Shown here piece by piece: positions 26,600 to 35,597 of a DNA stretch of 49,371 nt; positions within the stretch are counted from its first letter, which is position 1; each line of letters opens with the position of its first letter. The stretch covers positions 1-49,371 of the forward strand of contig JAOAJI010000006.1 of NCBI GenBank assembly GCA_026414265.1, read 5' to 3'. The stretch comes from Microcaldota archaeon (lineage in GTDB: Archaea > Micrarchaeota > Micrarchaeia > Anstonellales > SKW190). The notes below the pieces were generated by a model. It was not told the origin of the DNA. It was given only the letters and a program-made list of their open reading frames with translations, and did no database searches. Both the position numbers and the translations under genes were made by a program.

Positions 26600-27376
26600 T
26601 TAAAAGCTTTTTACAAAAATGTTAGTCAGTTTTCCCAAACCTTTTGCAACTATGTCTACTCTGTCTCCATGCCTCACCGCTTTAACTCCACTTGGAGTGC
26701 CGGTTAAAATTACGTCACCAGGGAATAAAGTCATGTATTTTGAAACGTGTGAAATCAGTTTGTAAGCATTGTAGAATAACATTGACGTATTGGTCTTTTG
26801 TACCTCCGTGGAATTTAAATAAGTGATTACTTCCACACTCAATGGGTCTAATTCAGTTTCTATCCAAGGACCCAGAGGACAAAAACCGTCAATGCTTTTG
26901 CTTCTTGCCCACTGTCCATCCATGAACTGTAAATCCCTGGCAGTGACGTCGTTTGCAAGCGTATAACCTAGTATGCATTTCTCGGCTTCCTGTTCAGTGA
27001 CATTTTTGCAAGTCCTTGCGATAACTATAACAAATTCCCCTTCGATCTCCACTAGATTGGTCTGCTTTGGTATTGTTATTTTCTCTAAATGAGCGGTAAT
27101 TGAATTGACTCCTTTCAATGTAATCAAAGGCTCCTTTAGCTCAGGTACTGTCATCCCACGTTCTTTTGCTTCTTTGAAGTGTTCAAGGTAATTAAAACCC
27201 ATGGAAATTATGTTAGTGGGTTTTACAGGAGGTAAAAACTTTAAATCTTTAAACTTAACACTGAAAGTATTTTTGTAATTGTAAAACTCGTGCTCGTACA
27301 AGTGAGCTATTTCTTTATCGGCATCAAAAACAGCATAATATTCTTTATTGTTATAAACCACTCTTCCAAGTTTCAT
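26600..27376 (-). CDS. Fumarylacetoacetate hydrolase (FAH) family enzyme
   Basis: The 258-residue protein has the FAH C-terminal-domain fold: GFNYLEHFKEA, metal ligands in VEIEGEFVIVIAR (Glu, Glu) and YTLANDVTARDLQ (Asp), KSIDGFCPLGPWI, and GDVILTGTPSGVKAVRHGD. The family includes acylpyruvases, 2-hydroxyhepta-dienedioate isomerases and oxaloacetate decarboxylases; the substrate is not evident. It is a single gene divergent from a methyltransferase across 93 bp, with no pathway partners nearby. It may act in cleaning up damaged oxoacids, but that is inference. Confidence 0.92.
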   Translation of the reverse strand: MKLGRVVYNNKEYYAVFDADKEIAHLYEHEFYNYKNTFSVKFKDLKFLPPVKPTNIISMGFNYLEHFKEAKERGMTVPELKEPLITLKGVNSITAHLEKITIPKQTNLVEIEGEFVIVIARTCKNVTEQEAEKCILGYTLANDVTARDLQFMDGQWARSKSIDGFCPLGPWIETELDPLSVEVITYLNSTEVQKTNTSMLFYNAYKLISHVSKYMTLFPGDVILTGTPSGVKAVRHGDRVDIVAKGLGKLTNIFVKSF

Positions 27377-27469
27377 GAGCTTAACCTAACAACGTACTTT
27401 CTTTAATAAGATTTCTAGTTTATCGTTTATTAAAGTATTCTTAATCAAGATACTCTTTCTCGTGATGCA

Positions 27470-28381
27470 ATGAATATTAATTTTAACTTTAAGATTGGAA
27501 ATTTTATAGTAAACAAAGACTTCATAGAATACAACGAAACTAAATGCGATGATCCAGAATGCATCAAAAAGAAAGTTAAAGACTTTTACAATAGATATCC
27601 TTTTCCTTATCTTAATGCCTTTGAAATTTACGAAAAAAATGATACACTTGTTCTAGAGGAAAATAAAAAACAAAACATGATTTTTGAAAAAATTGTTATT
27701 AATAAAATTCACGAAAAAATCATGAAAACTATACTCGCATCAGCTAACATGAAGCCAGAGGAACTAAAAAACAAAAGAATTCTTGATGCAGGCTGCGGCT
27801 CTGGCGAAAAAAGCATCTATTGTGCTTTACACAAAGCAAATGAAGTACTCGGAATAGACATGAGTGAGAATTCCTTAAAAATAGCAAATACTCTTAAAAA
27901 CTATTTGAACGTCGATAATGTGCATTTTGAAAATTTAGAACTTGAGAAACTCAACTTTGAAAACGAATTTGATTTGTGCATGTGTATTGGTGTATTACAT
28001 CATATCTATGAACACGAAAAAGTATTGAATAATCTTTTAAAATCACTCAAAAGAAATGGGATCATCATACTTGGCTTTTATTCATTTCTTCATCGTATCC
28101 CATACTACTTAAGAAAAGTGTATATCATGTACAAGTACAAAAGTAAAGATGCATACATAAAACATCTTAAGGAGCTTTATAAGCAGGATTATTTAGTAAT
28201 AAATAACATTGACAACTATTTACACGTTTATGAGAAAGCATTCAGGATAACATATCTTGTCCATGAACTTGAAGAAAAAGGCTTCAGAATAATAAATTTG
28301 AATGACCTTAAATTCACAAATTGTTTGAGATTGCTAATTCAAAGAAAGTATTTCTTTCTACTTGCTGCCAGAAAAATGTGA
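27470..28381 (+). CDS. Class I SAM-dependent methyltransferase
   Basis: This 303-residue protein has a Rossmann methyltransferase core from about residue 95. It contains ILDAGCGSGEKSIYCALHKA (SAM motif I), VLGIDMSENSL (acidic motif II) and DLCMCIGVLHHIYEHEKVL (motif IV). An N-terminal region has CDDPECIKKKVKDFYNRYPF, a segment often seen before this type of methyltransferase domain. The C-terminal part is helical with a Tyr/Lys-rich stretch. A GTGATG SD-like sequence precedes the ATG. The substrate is unknown; no linked pathway genes. Confidence 0.85.
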   Translation: MNINFNFKIGNFIVNKDFIEYNETKCDDPECIKKKVKDFYNRYPFPYLNAFEIYEKNDTLVLEENKKQNMIFEKIVINKIHEKIMKTILASANMKPEELKNKRILDAGCGSGEKSIYCALHKANEVLGIDMSENSLKIANTLKNYLNVDNVHFENLELEKLNFENEFDLCMCIGVLHHIYEHEKVLNNLLKSLKRNGIIILGFYSFLHRIPYYLRKVYIMYKYKSKDAYIKHLKELYKQDYLVINNIDNYLHVYEKAFRITYLVHELEEKGFRIINLNDLKFTNCLRLLIQRKYFFLLAARKM

Positions 28382-28404
28382 ACAAGATTCATGGCAAAAC
28401 TTAG

Positions 28405-30210
28405 TCATGATTGTAGTTCTTTTAAGTCATTCAGCTCTATTCTCTTTCCGTACTGCTTCATAAGTTTTGATACATCGTTATTGAATTCTAACAATAATGA
28501 CTTAAGACGATTTTTATCTGTTATTCTACCATAAACCTCAAATACCTTTTCTGTGGAATTTGTTAGGATAAAAAGTTCTGAAGCCTCTTGCATAGCACTC
28601 CTGGTAAGCAAATTAGAATTAACAAGTTTCATGATCTCAGAAGTTAAGTCATAACATTTAGTCATATCAATTTTGTATTTGGATTGTATCATAGGTAATA
28701 CATTTAACAAATACCTTGCTAAAACCTTTTTTTGCTCTTTTGAATGACAAAGGGTAGCAGATAAATCAAGATAAATTTCCAAATACCTGCTTCTGATTAG
28801 CCTGTTTGCTGTTGCTTTGTCTTCCAAATCCTGTTCCAGTATATTAACAAATTCTTGTAAATTATAGGCCCTTGTACCTTTCAACAACTCGTCTAAAAAC
28901 TCATCAGTGAGATAAATCACAGGCACGTCTGTTTCTGGGTACATACGCTGTTCCCCAGGTAAAGGGCGCATGTATTCAGAATAAAGGTCCTTGTTTACTC
29001 TCCTAGTTTCTGGCAATAAATAATTCTTATTTAGTCTGTGAATAATTCTGGAAAAACTTTCATTAGCTGACTTTTCATTTGAGATAATCATTATGAACGA
29101 ATCATTTTCAGATAAGTTCAAGAAACTATAAAGCTTGGCTCTGTCAAGCCCGTATTTTGAAAGATCTTCATCTGAATGAATTATACCTTTTACCTCACTC
29201 GATTTCGCATAATGACTTAGTTCTGTGCCGAATCTGTAATTAGGCAATAGTTCATAAGAGAATTTGCCTTTTGAATCTTTGATGATTAAAACGTAAGCAC
29301 GTTTATCACTTTCTAACGCTTTGATAATCCATTCCTTTAATTTAGGATGCTCCTCCTTCAAATGGTCAGTAATATCTAATACTTTTTGTTCTACGTTAAA
29401 CCTAGACTCGCTCAAGAACTTCTTTAAGTTTTCTTGACGCGTGACCTCTAGCTCAACTATTTTTGGAATAGAATCCAAATCCTGTACACCTTTGAGCTCA
29501 CATCTAGGGCTACCAGGTATCGAAATGTTCAAATCTTGACGAATCGTACCTATACCTCTTTCAGCTATTCCTAGCACTCTCAATGTCAATCCTATGACCT
29601 CTGCAATTTCCTTTACATGCTCGAAATCTTTGGCTTCTGGTGCAGTAGCTATCTCTAACAGAGGGATGCCCAAACGTGATAAAGAGTAGTTTTTGGTACT
29701 GTTTATATTACCAACATCCTCTTGGCCTAAAATACCACAACTTTCTTCTTCCAAACATAAAGTCTGTATTTTGACTCTGCCCTTAGAAGTGTCAATGTAT
29801 CCGTCAAAACCAACTAATATCGTCCTTTGGAAACCTGATGTGTTACTACCATCTAAAACAGTTTTACGCATGACAAAAAGTGTATCAAAGATTTTACAGT
29901 TGAACGCTTTTGCAGCTATTAATGCAAATCTTAAAGCCTCTTTGTTAACTTCCAAAGGTGGCTCTTCGTCCAACTCTACTAAGCATGAATTCGAAGATAG
30001 ATAATACTTGTATTCCATGTTCCTTTCTATCTCTAATTTAGCAGCTGCGTCTATTTCACCGAGCTCGCTTCTTACAATGTGCATCTGCCTGTGATAATAA
30101 TCATGTAAATCAACACCTGAACTACTACAATTACAAAAAAGTTTGTGCGTCTTCAACCTCTGGTGAATTTCTATACCGCACATAAACCTTTGATTATGAT
30201 CTTTTTCCAT
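28405..30210 (-). CDS. gatE: Glutamyl-tRNA(Gln) amidotransferase subunit E
   Basis: I prefer ATG 30210 (601 residues), which opens directly on the GatE N-terminus (FMCGIEIHQRLKTHKLFCNC); the track's TTG start at 30252 adds 14 residues. GatE with GatD converts Glu-tRNA(Gln) to Gln-tRNA(Gln) and is archaea-specific. Visible parts are the GatB/E catalytic cradle (TNTSGFQRTILVG-like region, SLSRLGIPLLEIATAP), the GAD-type insertion (about 290-370), the signature LPGEQRMYPETDVPVIYL, and the helical YqeY-like tail. GatD is not in this window. It lies 48 nt after the Hef-like helicase. The same window encodes tRNA-Gln. Confidence 0.95.
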   Translation of the reverse strand: MEKDHNQRFMCGIEIHQRLKTHKLFCNCSSSGVDLHDYYHRQMHIVRSELGEIDAAAKLEIERNMEYKYYLSSNSCLVELDEEPPLEVNKEALRFALIAAKAFNCKIFDTLFVMRKTVLDGSNTSGFQRTILVGFDGYIDTSKGRVKIQTLCLEEESCGILGQEDVGNINSTKNYSLSRLGIPLLEIATAPEAKDFEHVKEIAEVIGLTLRVLGIAERGIGTIRQDLNISIPGSPRCELKGVQDLDSIPKIVELEVTRQENLKKFLSESRFNVEQKVLDITDHLKEEHPKLKEWIIKALESDKRAYVLIIKDSKGKFSYELLPNYRFGTELSHYAKSSEVKGIIHSDEDLSKYGLDRAKLYSFLNLSENDSFIMIISNEKSANESFSRIIHRLNKNYLLPETRRVNKDLYSEYMRPLPGEQRMYPETDVPVIYLTDEFLDELLKGTRAYNLQEFVNILEQDLEDKATANRLIRSRYLEIYLDLSATLCHSKEQKKVLARYLLNVLPMIQSKYKIDMTKCYDLTSEIMKLVNSNLLTRSAMQEASELFILTNSTEKVFEVYGRITDKNRLKSLLLEFNNDVSKLMKQYGKRIELNDLKELQS

Positions 30211-30258
30211 AGGATCAACTTGTATATTAATGACAATTTTACGTACTGACAAAATAAC

Positions 30259-31995
30259 TTAGTGCAAAAAGTCATTTATTGTTGTCTGTTTCTTCTTAGA
30301 ATGGTGATCATAGGTATCTTTATGCTTCTCTGTATCAATGGAAGTCAATTCATTGGACATGGTTGAGTCATTTGCTTTAGTTATATCTGTATTAGTTGTT
30401 GGAACATGTGAGTTAGTATTCGTAGAGGTATTTTGTTCAATTTTTTCTTTTAAATGCAGATCAGATTGCTCGTTTTTTAGACTGTAATCTTTTTGTAAAT
30501 TTTTTATTAGAGAGCTCATCTTTTTTTCTTTTCTGAACGAAGACCAAAAATAGTATTCGTCTCTCGTTCCTTTAGCGATTAAAATATATATTTCTCCTAT
30601 TTTTGCTCTTCCAGCCCTTCCCTTACGCTGAATCGAACGAATTTCAGAAGGTACAGGCTCATAAAATATTACAACGTCAACAGAAGGTATGTCTAACCCT
30701 TCTTCGCCTATTGAAGTAGAAACCAAAACATCAAAAGCGTTGTTTCTAAACCTTTCTATGACTTCCTTCTGTTTCTTTTGTGAAAAGCCTTTGCCTTTAC
30801 CCAAAAACAACTCGGCTTTTATCGAATTCGAGTTCAGATATTCTGAGATCTTTTCTACTTGAACCCTGTACTGGGCAAAAACTATCACTTTCTTGCCAGA
30901 TAAGTTTTTCAAGATTTGTAAAAGAAAGTTCAATTTTGGATGCTCCTTATTTTCAACCAATTTGATTGCTCTTTTTATATCCTGGTTATTGAGCAATTTC
31001 ATAACTGCTCTGGTTTTCTTTCTGGTTGATAAAGAATTATAGTAGTTTATTAAAGAATACACGCCTTGGGTCTCCAAAAGTTCTTGCATGTGTATGATAT
31101 TAAATAACATCGTGTAGGTAGTTATTGCAGTATATTTGACATTAGAAGACATGTTGAGTATCTTTTGTCTTAATTCCTTGAGCCCTTTTTTAGACTTATA
31201 ATTCCCTATAATCCCGTAATTTTTTAGTTGCTCTGCCATGGTGTTTCCTAATTTTTTGAGTATGCTTATTGCTTCTAAGTATTCCTTATCCAGTTCTACC
31301 GCCAACCATTTAATCGTCTTTTTTTGAACGTATCTGCTGACATCAGGGTCATCATAACTCCTTATCTCTATGTTTTTTATGCCCAATACATTCAAAATTT
31401 CTTGGATTCGCTCTGGTTTACTACCTGGAGATGCTGTTAATGCAAGGATTAAACAATTTTTCGAATTAGCTATATTCGCTATTCGCGTATACGAATACTT
31501 GCCTATAGCCCTGTGGGCTTCATCAAAAACTACTAACGAATAAGGAAACTTAATACTATCTGGGTTTTTTAATAAATCACTTACAACAGTCTGCGGAGTC
31601 GAAATCACTATTCTTTTATCCCATAAAGAAGCGCGCTTTGATTTTTTTAGAGTACCTGTTAAAGCAACTATTTCATTTTCTTTTTCTAACTCAGGAAAGT
31701 AATCAGAAATTGTTGTTTTGTGCTGCTCAACAAGTGCTTTTGTTGGTGCAAGAAACAAAACCTTAACATCTTTGGATTTAGACAATAAATCTTTCATCAC
31801 AAGAAGAGCTATTAAGGTTTTACCTAATCCTGTTGGTAATACAACTAAGGTAGAACCTTTTCTTAAAACAGAATTTGCAATCGATAATTGATACAAGCGA
31901 GGTATGTACTTACTTTGAGCAGCAGAACTTTTAGTAATTAATAACTCGTAATTATCAGAAGCTCGTCGATCAGCTACTGTATTATTTTTATCCAC
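30259..31995 (-). CDS. Hef/FANCM-type SF2 helicase without nuclease domain, PIP-box tail
   Basis: The 578-residue protein starts at GTG 31995. It has helicase motifs LPTGLGKT, VVFDEAHRAIG, ALTASPGS, FAQYRVQVEKISEYL and STSIGEEGLDIPSVDVVIFY with QRKGRAGR, and the helical insert between the two RecA lobes typical of Hef/MPH1/FANCM fork-remodelling helicases. Canonical euryarchaeal Hef carries a C-terminal XPF nuclease; here that is replaced by about 60 Ser/Thr/Asn/Lys-rich residues ending in QTTINDFLH, a PCNA-interaction (PIP) motif. Its start abuts the candidate origin region. It probably forms an operon with gatE. Confidence 0.9.
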   Translation of the reverse strand: MDKNNTVADRRASDNYELLITKSSAAQSKYIPRLYQLSIANSVLRKGSTLVVLPTGLGKTLIALLVMKDLLSKSKDVKVLFLAPTKALVEQHKTTISDYFPELEKENEIVALTGTLKKSKRASLWDKRIVISTPQTVVSDLLKNPDSIKFPYSLVVFDEAHRAIGKYSYTRIANIANSKNCLILALTASPGSKPERIQEILNVLGIKNIEIRSYDDPDVSRYVQKKTIKWLAVELDKEYLEAISILKKLGNTMAEQLKNYGIIGNYKSKKGLKELRQKILNMSSNVKYTAITTYTMLFNIIHMQELLETQGVYSLINYYNSLSTRKKTRAVMKLLNNQDIKRAIKLVENKEHPKLNFLLQILKNLSGKKVIVFAQYRVQVEKISEYLNSNSIKAELFLGKGKGFSQKKQKEVIERFRNNAFDVLVSTSIGEEGLDIPSVDVVIFYEPVPSEIRSIQRKGRAGRAKIGEIYILIAKGTRDEYYFWSSFRKEKKMSSLIKNLQKDYSLKNEQSDLHLKEKIEQNTSTNTNSHVPTTNTDITKANDSTMSNELTSIDTEKHKDTYDHHSKKKQTTINDFLH

Positions 31996-32073
31996 ATCAA
32001 GTAATTAAATACAAGTAATTTAATTTTTTATGTAGACATTTTTTCCAGTAGAAATAAAAATAAGTGATTTTAG
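31996..32073. other. Candidate replication-origin region with ORB-like element
   Basis: This AT-rich gap lies between the divergent hef-like and histone genes, with orc1 530 bp downstream. It contains two tandem 14-mers (CAAGTAATTAAATA, 31998-32011; CAAGTAATTTAATT, 32012-32025), then TTTTTTCCAGTAGAAATAAA at about 32038-32057. This is close to the archaeal mini-ORB core TTCCAGTGGAAAC. Orc1/Cdc6 origins often adjoin orc1. Only one ORB-like copy is visible and no G-rich tail, so this remains tentative. Confidence 0.3.
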
Positions 32074-32508
32074 TTGATTTCCATTTCTAGCGTACAGAAA
32101 TACTGCAAGCATAAGTCTAACATGAAGCTTTCTCAGAAGGCATTAGTATTACTAAGAACAAAAGTAATTGACATAATTAAAAAAATTACAAGAGATTCTA
32201 CTAAAATTTGTAGACAAACAAATAGAAATACTATAAAAATAGAAGACGTATTATTCTTTCACAAGTGTGACTTTAATACATCACAAAAGCAAGCATTTCA
32301 CTCACACTCAATAAAATGCGAAATCAAAAAAATTACAAAAGACAAATTCAGAATAGGAAAAAATGTCACAAAAATAATAAGTTTAATAATTCAAGAAAAA
32401 CTTTCTCAAATCCTTGATATAGCTTCAAAAATAACTAAACACAAAAAAAGAAAAATTATTCAAAAAGAAGATATAGAGTTTGCAATAAAAACACTCAACA
32501 TAGATTGA
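32074..32508 (+). CDS. Double histone-fold protein
   Basis: The 144-residue protein is two histone folds in one chain. Fold 1 (about 4-63): ISSVQKYCKHKSNMKLSQKA, then LLRTKVIDIIKKITRDSTKI and RNTIKIEDVLFF. Fold 2 (about 80-144): IKCEIKKITKDKFRIGKNV, then LIIQEKLSQILDIASKITKH and KRKIIQKEDIEFAIKTL. I keep the TTG start at 32074 because the next ATG (32122) would remove helix 1 of fold 1; AGTGAT sits upstream. The usual Ala-rich core is replaced by Lys/Ile/Thr, and Cys and His are present, so it is divergent. It probably wraps or compacts DNA as an intramolecular dimer. It lies directly upstream of orc1. Confidence 0.8.
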   Translation: MISISSVQKYCKHKSNMKLSQKALVLLRTKVIDIIKKITRDSTKICRQTNRNTIKIEDVLFFHKCDFNTSQKQAFHSHSIKCEIKKITKDKFRIGKNVTKIISLIIQEKLSQILDIASKITKHKKRKIIQKEDIEFAIKTLNID

Positions 32509-32613
32509 AAAGCACTTCTAAACATCTTTACTTATTACTCCATAAATATATCAACTCTAATGAGTTTTTGAAATCGGTTAAAAACCTAACTTAACATATT
32601 GGTTTATGATTCT

Positions 32614-33798
32614 ATGCCCATGCCATCATTCGAAGAAATTTTGAGTAAAGAACGACTCATCATAAACTCAGATGTACTATCTCCTCATTACCTACCTGAA
32701 AAGCTTCTACATAGGGACAAAGAAATAGAGTTTATAATGAAAGTCACAGCACCAGCTATAAAGAACCAGGCAATAAACAATCTCTTTATTTATGGAAAAA
32801 CAGGAACAGGGAAAACAGCGTGCATAAGATATGTTATGAAGGAATTTGAAAAATACAAGAACAATTCAATAATGACTTATGTCAACTGCAAAATTTACAA
32901 TTCGAGATACAAAGTAATGCAGAAAGCACTCAAAGAAATTTTCCCTGAACTTGAGAAGCTTGGCTTCGGGATCCAGTTCATATACGAGAAATTATTAGAA
33001 TTGCTAAATTCAGGCAAATCTATGATCATGGTATTGGATGAAATTGACATGGTAACTGATTTAGACGACTTGGTTTATACAATAACAAGAGCAAATGACG
33101 AATCTAAATCAGGCCATGCTAACATAATAGGCATTTCAAACAAACTATCTTTTAAAGAAAGACTGGACCAAAGAACAAAAAGTAGTCTATGTGAAGTCGA
33201 AACTGTTTTTTATTCGTATAACGCACAACAGCTAAAAGATATAATAAAACAAAGAGTCGAGATAGGCTTCAAACCTAATGTTGTAGAAGAATCTGCGATT
33301 AATCTTGCTGCAGCAATAACAGCTAACGACAATGGAGATGCAAGATACGCACTAACTCTTATATTAAGAGCAGGGCAAATAGCAGAACAAAAAGGACTTA
33401 CTTATGTTTCTGATAAAGAAGTAGAAGAGGCCAGAAGGTTCGTAGATAACGAAATCATAGGAGAAGTAGTTAAATCGTTGCCTGAACACCAAAAAATCGT
33501 ATTACTTGCTGTTGCGCAACTTACTATAGAAAAATCTAAACAACAAAGACTAACAAACTACGAAGATAACTGCTTTCTTTCAGGAGAAGTCTATGAAAAA
33601 TACTGCAAACTATGTAAAAGTATGAACAAACAGATAAGAAGTGCCAGATGGTACAGAGAATACTTACACGATCTAGAAATGCTAGGACTGATCACAATTA
33701 CAGAGACAGGCAAAGGCATGAGAGGACACAGCAGATTAATCAGAATAGGCTACATACCTGAAAGAATAATCGAGATGATAACATGGACAATGAAATGA
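32614..33798 (+). CDS. Orc1/Cdc6 replication initiator
   Basis: The track begins at a TTG (32599). I prefer ATG 32614 (394 residues), or ATG 32620. AAA+ features are FIYGKTGTGKTACIRYV (Walker A), SMIMVLDEIDMV (Walker B), a sensor region GISNKLSFKERLDQRTKSSL and GDARYALTLILRAGQIA (sensor 2/lid). A C-terminal winged-helix domain (about 285-394) has LEMLGLITITETGKGMRGH near its wing. It binds origin ORB sites and loads MCM. The start HYLPEKLLHRDKEIEFI matches the family's N-terminus. It overlaps the next gene by 16 nt, and the candidate origin is just upstream of the preceding histone gene. Confidence 0.95.
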   Translation: MPMPSFEEILSKERLIINSDVLSPHYLPEKLLHRDKEIEFIMKVTAPAIKNQAINNLFIYGKTGTGKTACIRYVMKEFEKYKNNSIMTYVNCKIYNSRYKVMQKALKEIFPELEKLGFGIQFIYEKLLELLNSGKSMIMVLDEIDMVTDLDDLVYTITRANDESKSGHANIIGISNKLSFKERLDQRTKSSLCEVETVFYSYNAQQLKDIIKQRVEIGFKPNVVEESAINLAAAITANDNGDARYALTLILRAGQIAEQKGLTYVSDKEVEEARRFVDNEIIGEVVKSLPEHQKIVLLAVAQLTIEKSKQQRLTNYEDNCFLSGEVYEKYCKLCKSMNKQIRSARWYREYLHDLEMLGLITITETGKGMRGHSRLIRIGYIPERIIEMITWTMK

Positions 33799-34367
33799 AT
33801 ATTAATGAACCGCATCACACAAAATTAAACGTAAAACTAATTGAAGATTTGGTTCATTACTTTCACGAAATCAATGTTTTAAAATTCAGAAAAAGAAAAG
33901 GCTGGGAAGAAATAAACATACTTGGAGATGCGTGTGAAACAATTTCTGCTCATTGCTTCAGAACTGCTATAATAGCCTATCATCTTGCATTGGTTAAAGG
34001 GATAGAAAAAGATGAAGCAGCTAAAATAGCCTTTTTTGCAATGATGCACGACATGGACGAAGTAAAGTTAAATGACATAACTCCAAGACAAAGTCAATAC
34101 ATTAAAGCAGATAAAAGAAAGGCTATCAAAGACGCACTTATGAACGATGAATTCATTCTTGAAGGGATAAAAAAATATTCAGACATAATTAAAGATGCTG
34201 ATTCGTTAGATATGCTACTACAAGCCAAAGAATACATGGACATAGGGAATAGATATGCATATGATTGGATACTAACGGCTAAAAAAAACCTAAAGTTAAA
34301 AGAATCAATTGTTATAGCAGAATTAGCAGAAAGTATTGACTCAAAAAAATGGGTTGTAAAAAAGTGA
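33783..34367 (+). CDS. HD-domain phosphohydrolase (YfbR/HDDC2-like)
   Basis: The 194-residue protein has the HD metal site: HCFRTAIIAYHLAL (His), FFAMMHDMDEVKLNDITP (His-Asp, with Glu/Asp) and IIKDADSLDMLLQA (Asp). This arrangement fits the YfbR/HDDC2 group of 5'-deoxynucleotidases. A dNMP phosphatase would affect nucleotide pools, which suits its place overlapping the 3' end of orc1 by 16 nt. Substrate is inferred from family. It is in one operon with orc1 and the following lipoprotein gene. Confidence 0.85.
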   Translation: MDNEMNINEPHHTKLNVKLIEDLVHYFHEINVLKFRKRKGWEEINILGDACETISAHCFRTAIIAYHLALVKGIEKDEAAKIAFFAMMHDMDEVKLNDITPRQSQYIKADKRKAIKDALMNDEFILEGIKKYSDIIKDADSLDMLLQAKEYMDIGNRYAYDWILTAKKNLKLKESIVIAELAESIDSKKWVVKK

Positions 34368-34371
34368 ATTT

Positions 34372-35124
34372 ATGACGAAAAAAAATTTGGCTTTCATATT
34401 TCTACAAACTACAATTTTATTGATGCTATATACTATTTCAGGGTGTATGATAACAAAATCCACCAACTCACAAGTAGATTGTCAAGCAGCTTACAATGAG
34501 TATCAAACTTTGGTTTCAAATTACATTAATTATGATAGTTTACCTAAGTCAATGCCTAAAAACGAACTTCTTGTTGAACTGGTAAAAGCAGAAAATGCAG
34601 TTACAAACTGTTTACTAAAGGCAGCCAAAGCTCAAGCTGAAACAATTAGAAATAGTGGGTACGACCCATCTATGCCAGTTGACCAGAGAATAGACAAAGT
34701 CAGAAGCGCTCTTACTCCATGTTCAACAATTTTGCTAATAGCCACTCAGAGTTCGTCAAAAATAGATAGAGCAGAAGCTACGAAAAGGTTTGCACAGACA
34801 TCGCTATGTGTAACTGACGTTGCAGTAATCCTAAGAGACGATCTTGTCTGCAACGAAGCTAAAGCCCTTAAGTTCTTTGAAAATCATCAGCTACCAATGG
34901 AATGGATCGGCGGTGTACTAGGACATATTTTAAAAAATGATAATGATCCTCAGTTCTTCACTTCTGCAAGCAAAAATTTCGAAAAAGATTTTGGAGAGAA
35001 TCATTACAAAATTTGCTTGAAAGAAGTGCAAAGAACAAACCCAAATAATCAAAACATTCAATGTTATACAGGATTAATTATTCTTATTCTACCATTGCTT
35101 GCTATTCTAAAAAACAAATTATAA
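34372..35124 (+). CDS. Putative lipoprotein with C-terminal hydrophobic tail
   Basis: This 250-residue protein has a basic start, a hydrophobic core and a lipobox-like TISGC at residues about 21-25. About 190 soluble, mostly helical residues with scattered Cys (VTNC, TPCS, TSLC, LVCN, YKIC, NIQC) follow. A last hydrophobic segment (GLIILILPLLAILKN) could be a second anchor. It starts 4 nt after the HD gene and is probably co-transcribed with orc1. I do not recognise a family; lipid modification is predicted from the lipobox only. Confidence 0.75.
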   Translation: MTKKNLAFIFLQTTILLMLYTISGCMITKSTNSQVDCQAAYNEYQTLVSNYINYDSLPKSMPKNELLVELVKAENAVTNCLLKAAKAQAETIRNSGYDPSMPVDQRIDKVRSALTPCSTILLIATQSSSKIDRAEATKRFAQTSLCVTDVAVILRDDLVCNEAKALKFFENHQLPMEWIGGVLGHILKNDNDPQFFTSASKNFEKDFGENHYKICLKEVQRTNPNNQNIQCYTGLIILILPLLAILKNKL

Positions 35125-35148
35125 TATAAAAAGAAAAATAAACATGAC

Positions 35149-35451
35149 TTAGTTGTCAAGAATCTCTAGGGCTTTCCTTAAGCTCATACCTTCAACTATG
35201 CCCAGATCCTCTGCCCAACTTGTTACATGCCTTATTCTTGTTCTGGCTAACTCCTGTGGGCTTTTTACTCCTGGAATGACACATGCTATGTCTCCTACTT
35301 TCTCTGCAACTTTCTGGTCCAAGTAGCTACAAGCTATATAGCCTCTCTTAGCCTTTATTACACAAAAAGGCATGTTGCCTATCTCTATCCAAATCATTTT
35401 GTATGCTTTCCCATTTAACTTTAACCAATTCTCTTTTACGTCGCCCACCAT
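35149..35451 (-). CDS. DUF1805 (YunC-like) protein
   Basis: The 100-residue protein matches the DUF1805/YunC pattern: AYKMIWIEIGNMPFCVIKAK, GYIACSYLDQKVAEKVGD and IPGVKSPQELARTRIRHVTS, ending with LGIVEGMSLRKALEIL. The domain is small, widespread and uncharacterised. A strong AAAGGTGG lies just before the ATG. The 146 bp upstream (35452-35597) is AT-rich and holds its promoter and the end of the eS26 transcript; I see no gene there. Confidence 0.85.
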   Translation of the reverse strand: MVGDVKENWLKLNGKAYKMIWIEIGNMPFCVIKAKRGYIACSYLDQKVAEKVGDIACVIPGVKSPQELARTRIRHVTSWAEDLGIVEGMSLRKALEILDN

Positions 35452-35597
35452 CTACCACCTTTGTTTGTTAACAGGAAACTGATTGCCTTGCCTTTATTAT
35501 TAACTTTTTTAATCATTACCACCCAGGTCTAATTTTTATTATTTATCTACCTCGAATCATCATCCATTGAATGAACATATATACGTCTTTGATAAAT

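Noticed and set aside
32509-32598. Histone-orc1 gap as an origin
   Set aside because: No ORB-like sequence or repeats seen there; it probably only holds the orc1 promoter or leader.
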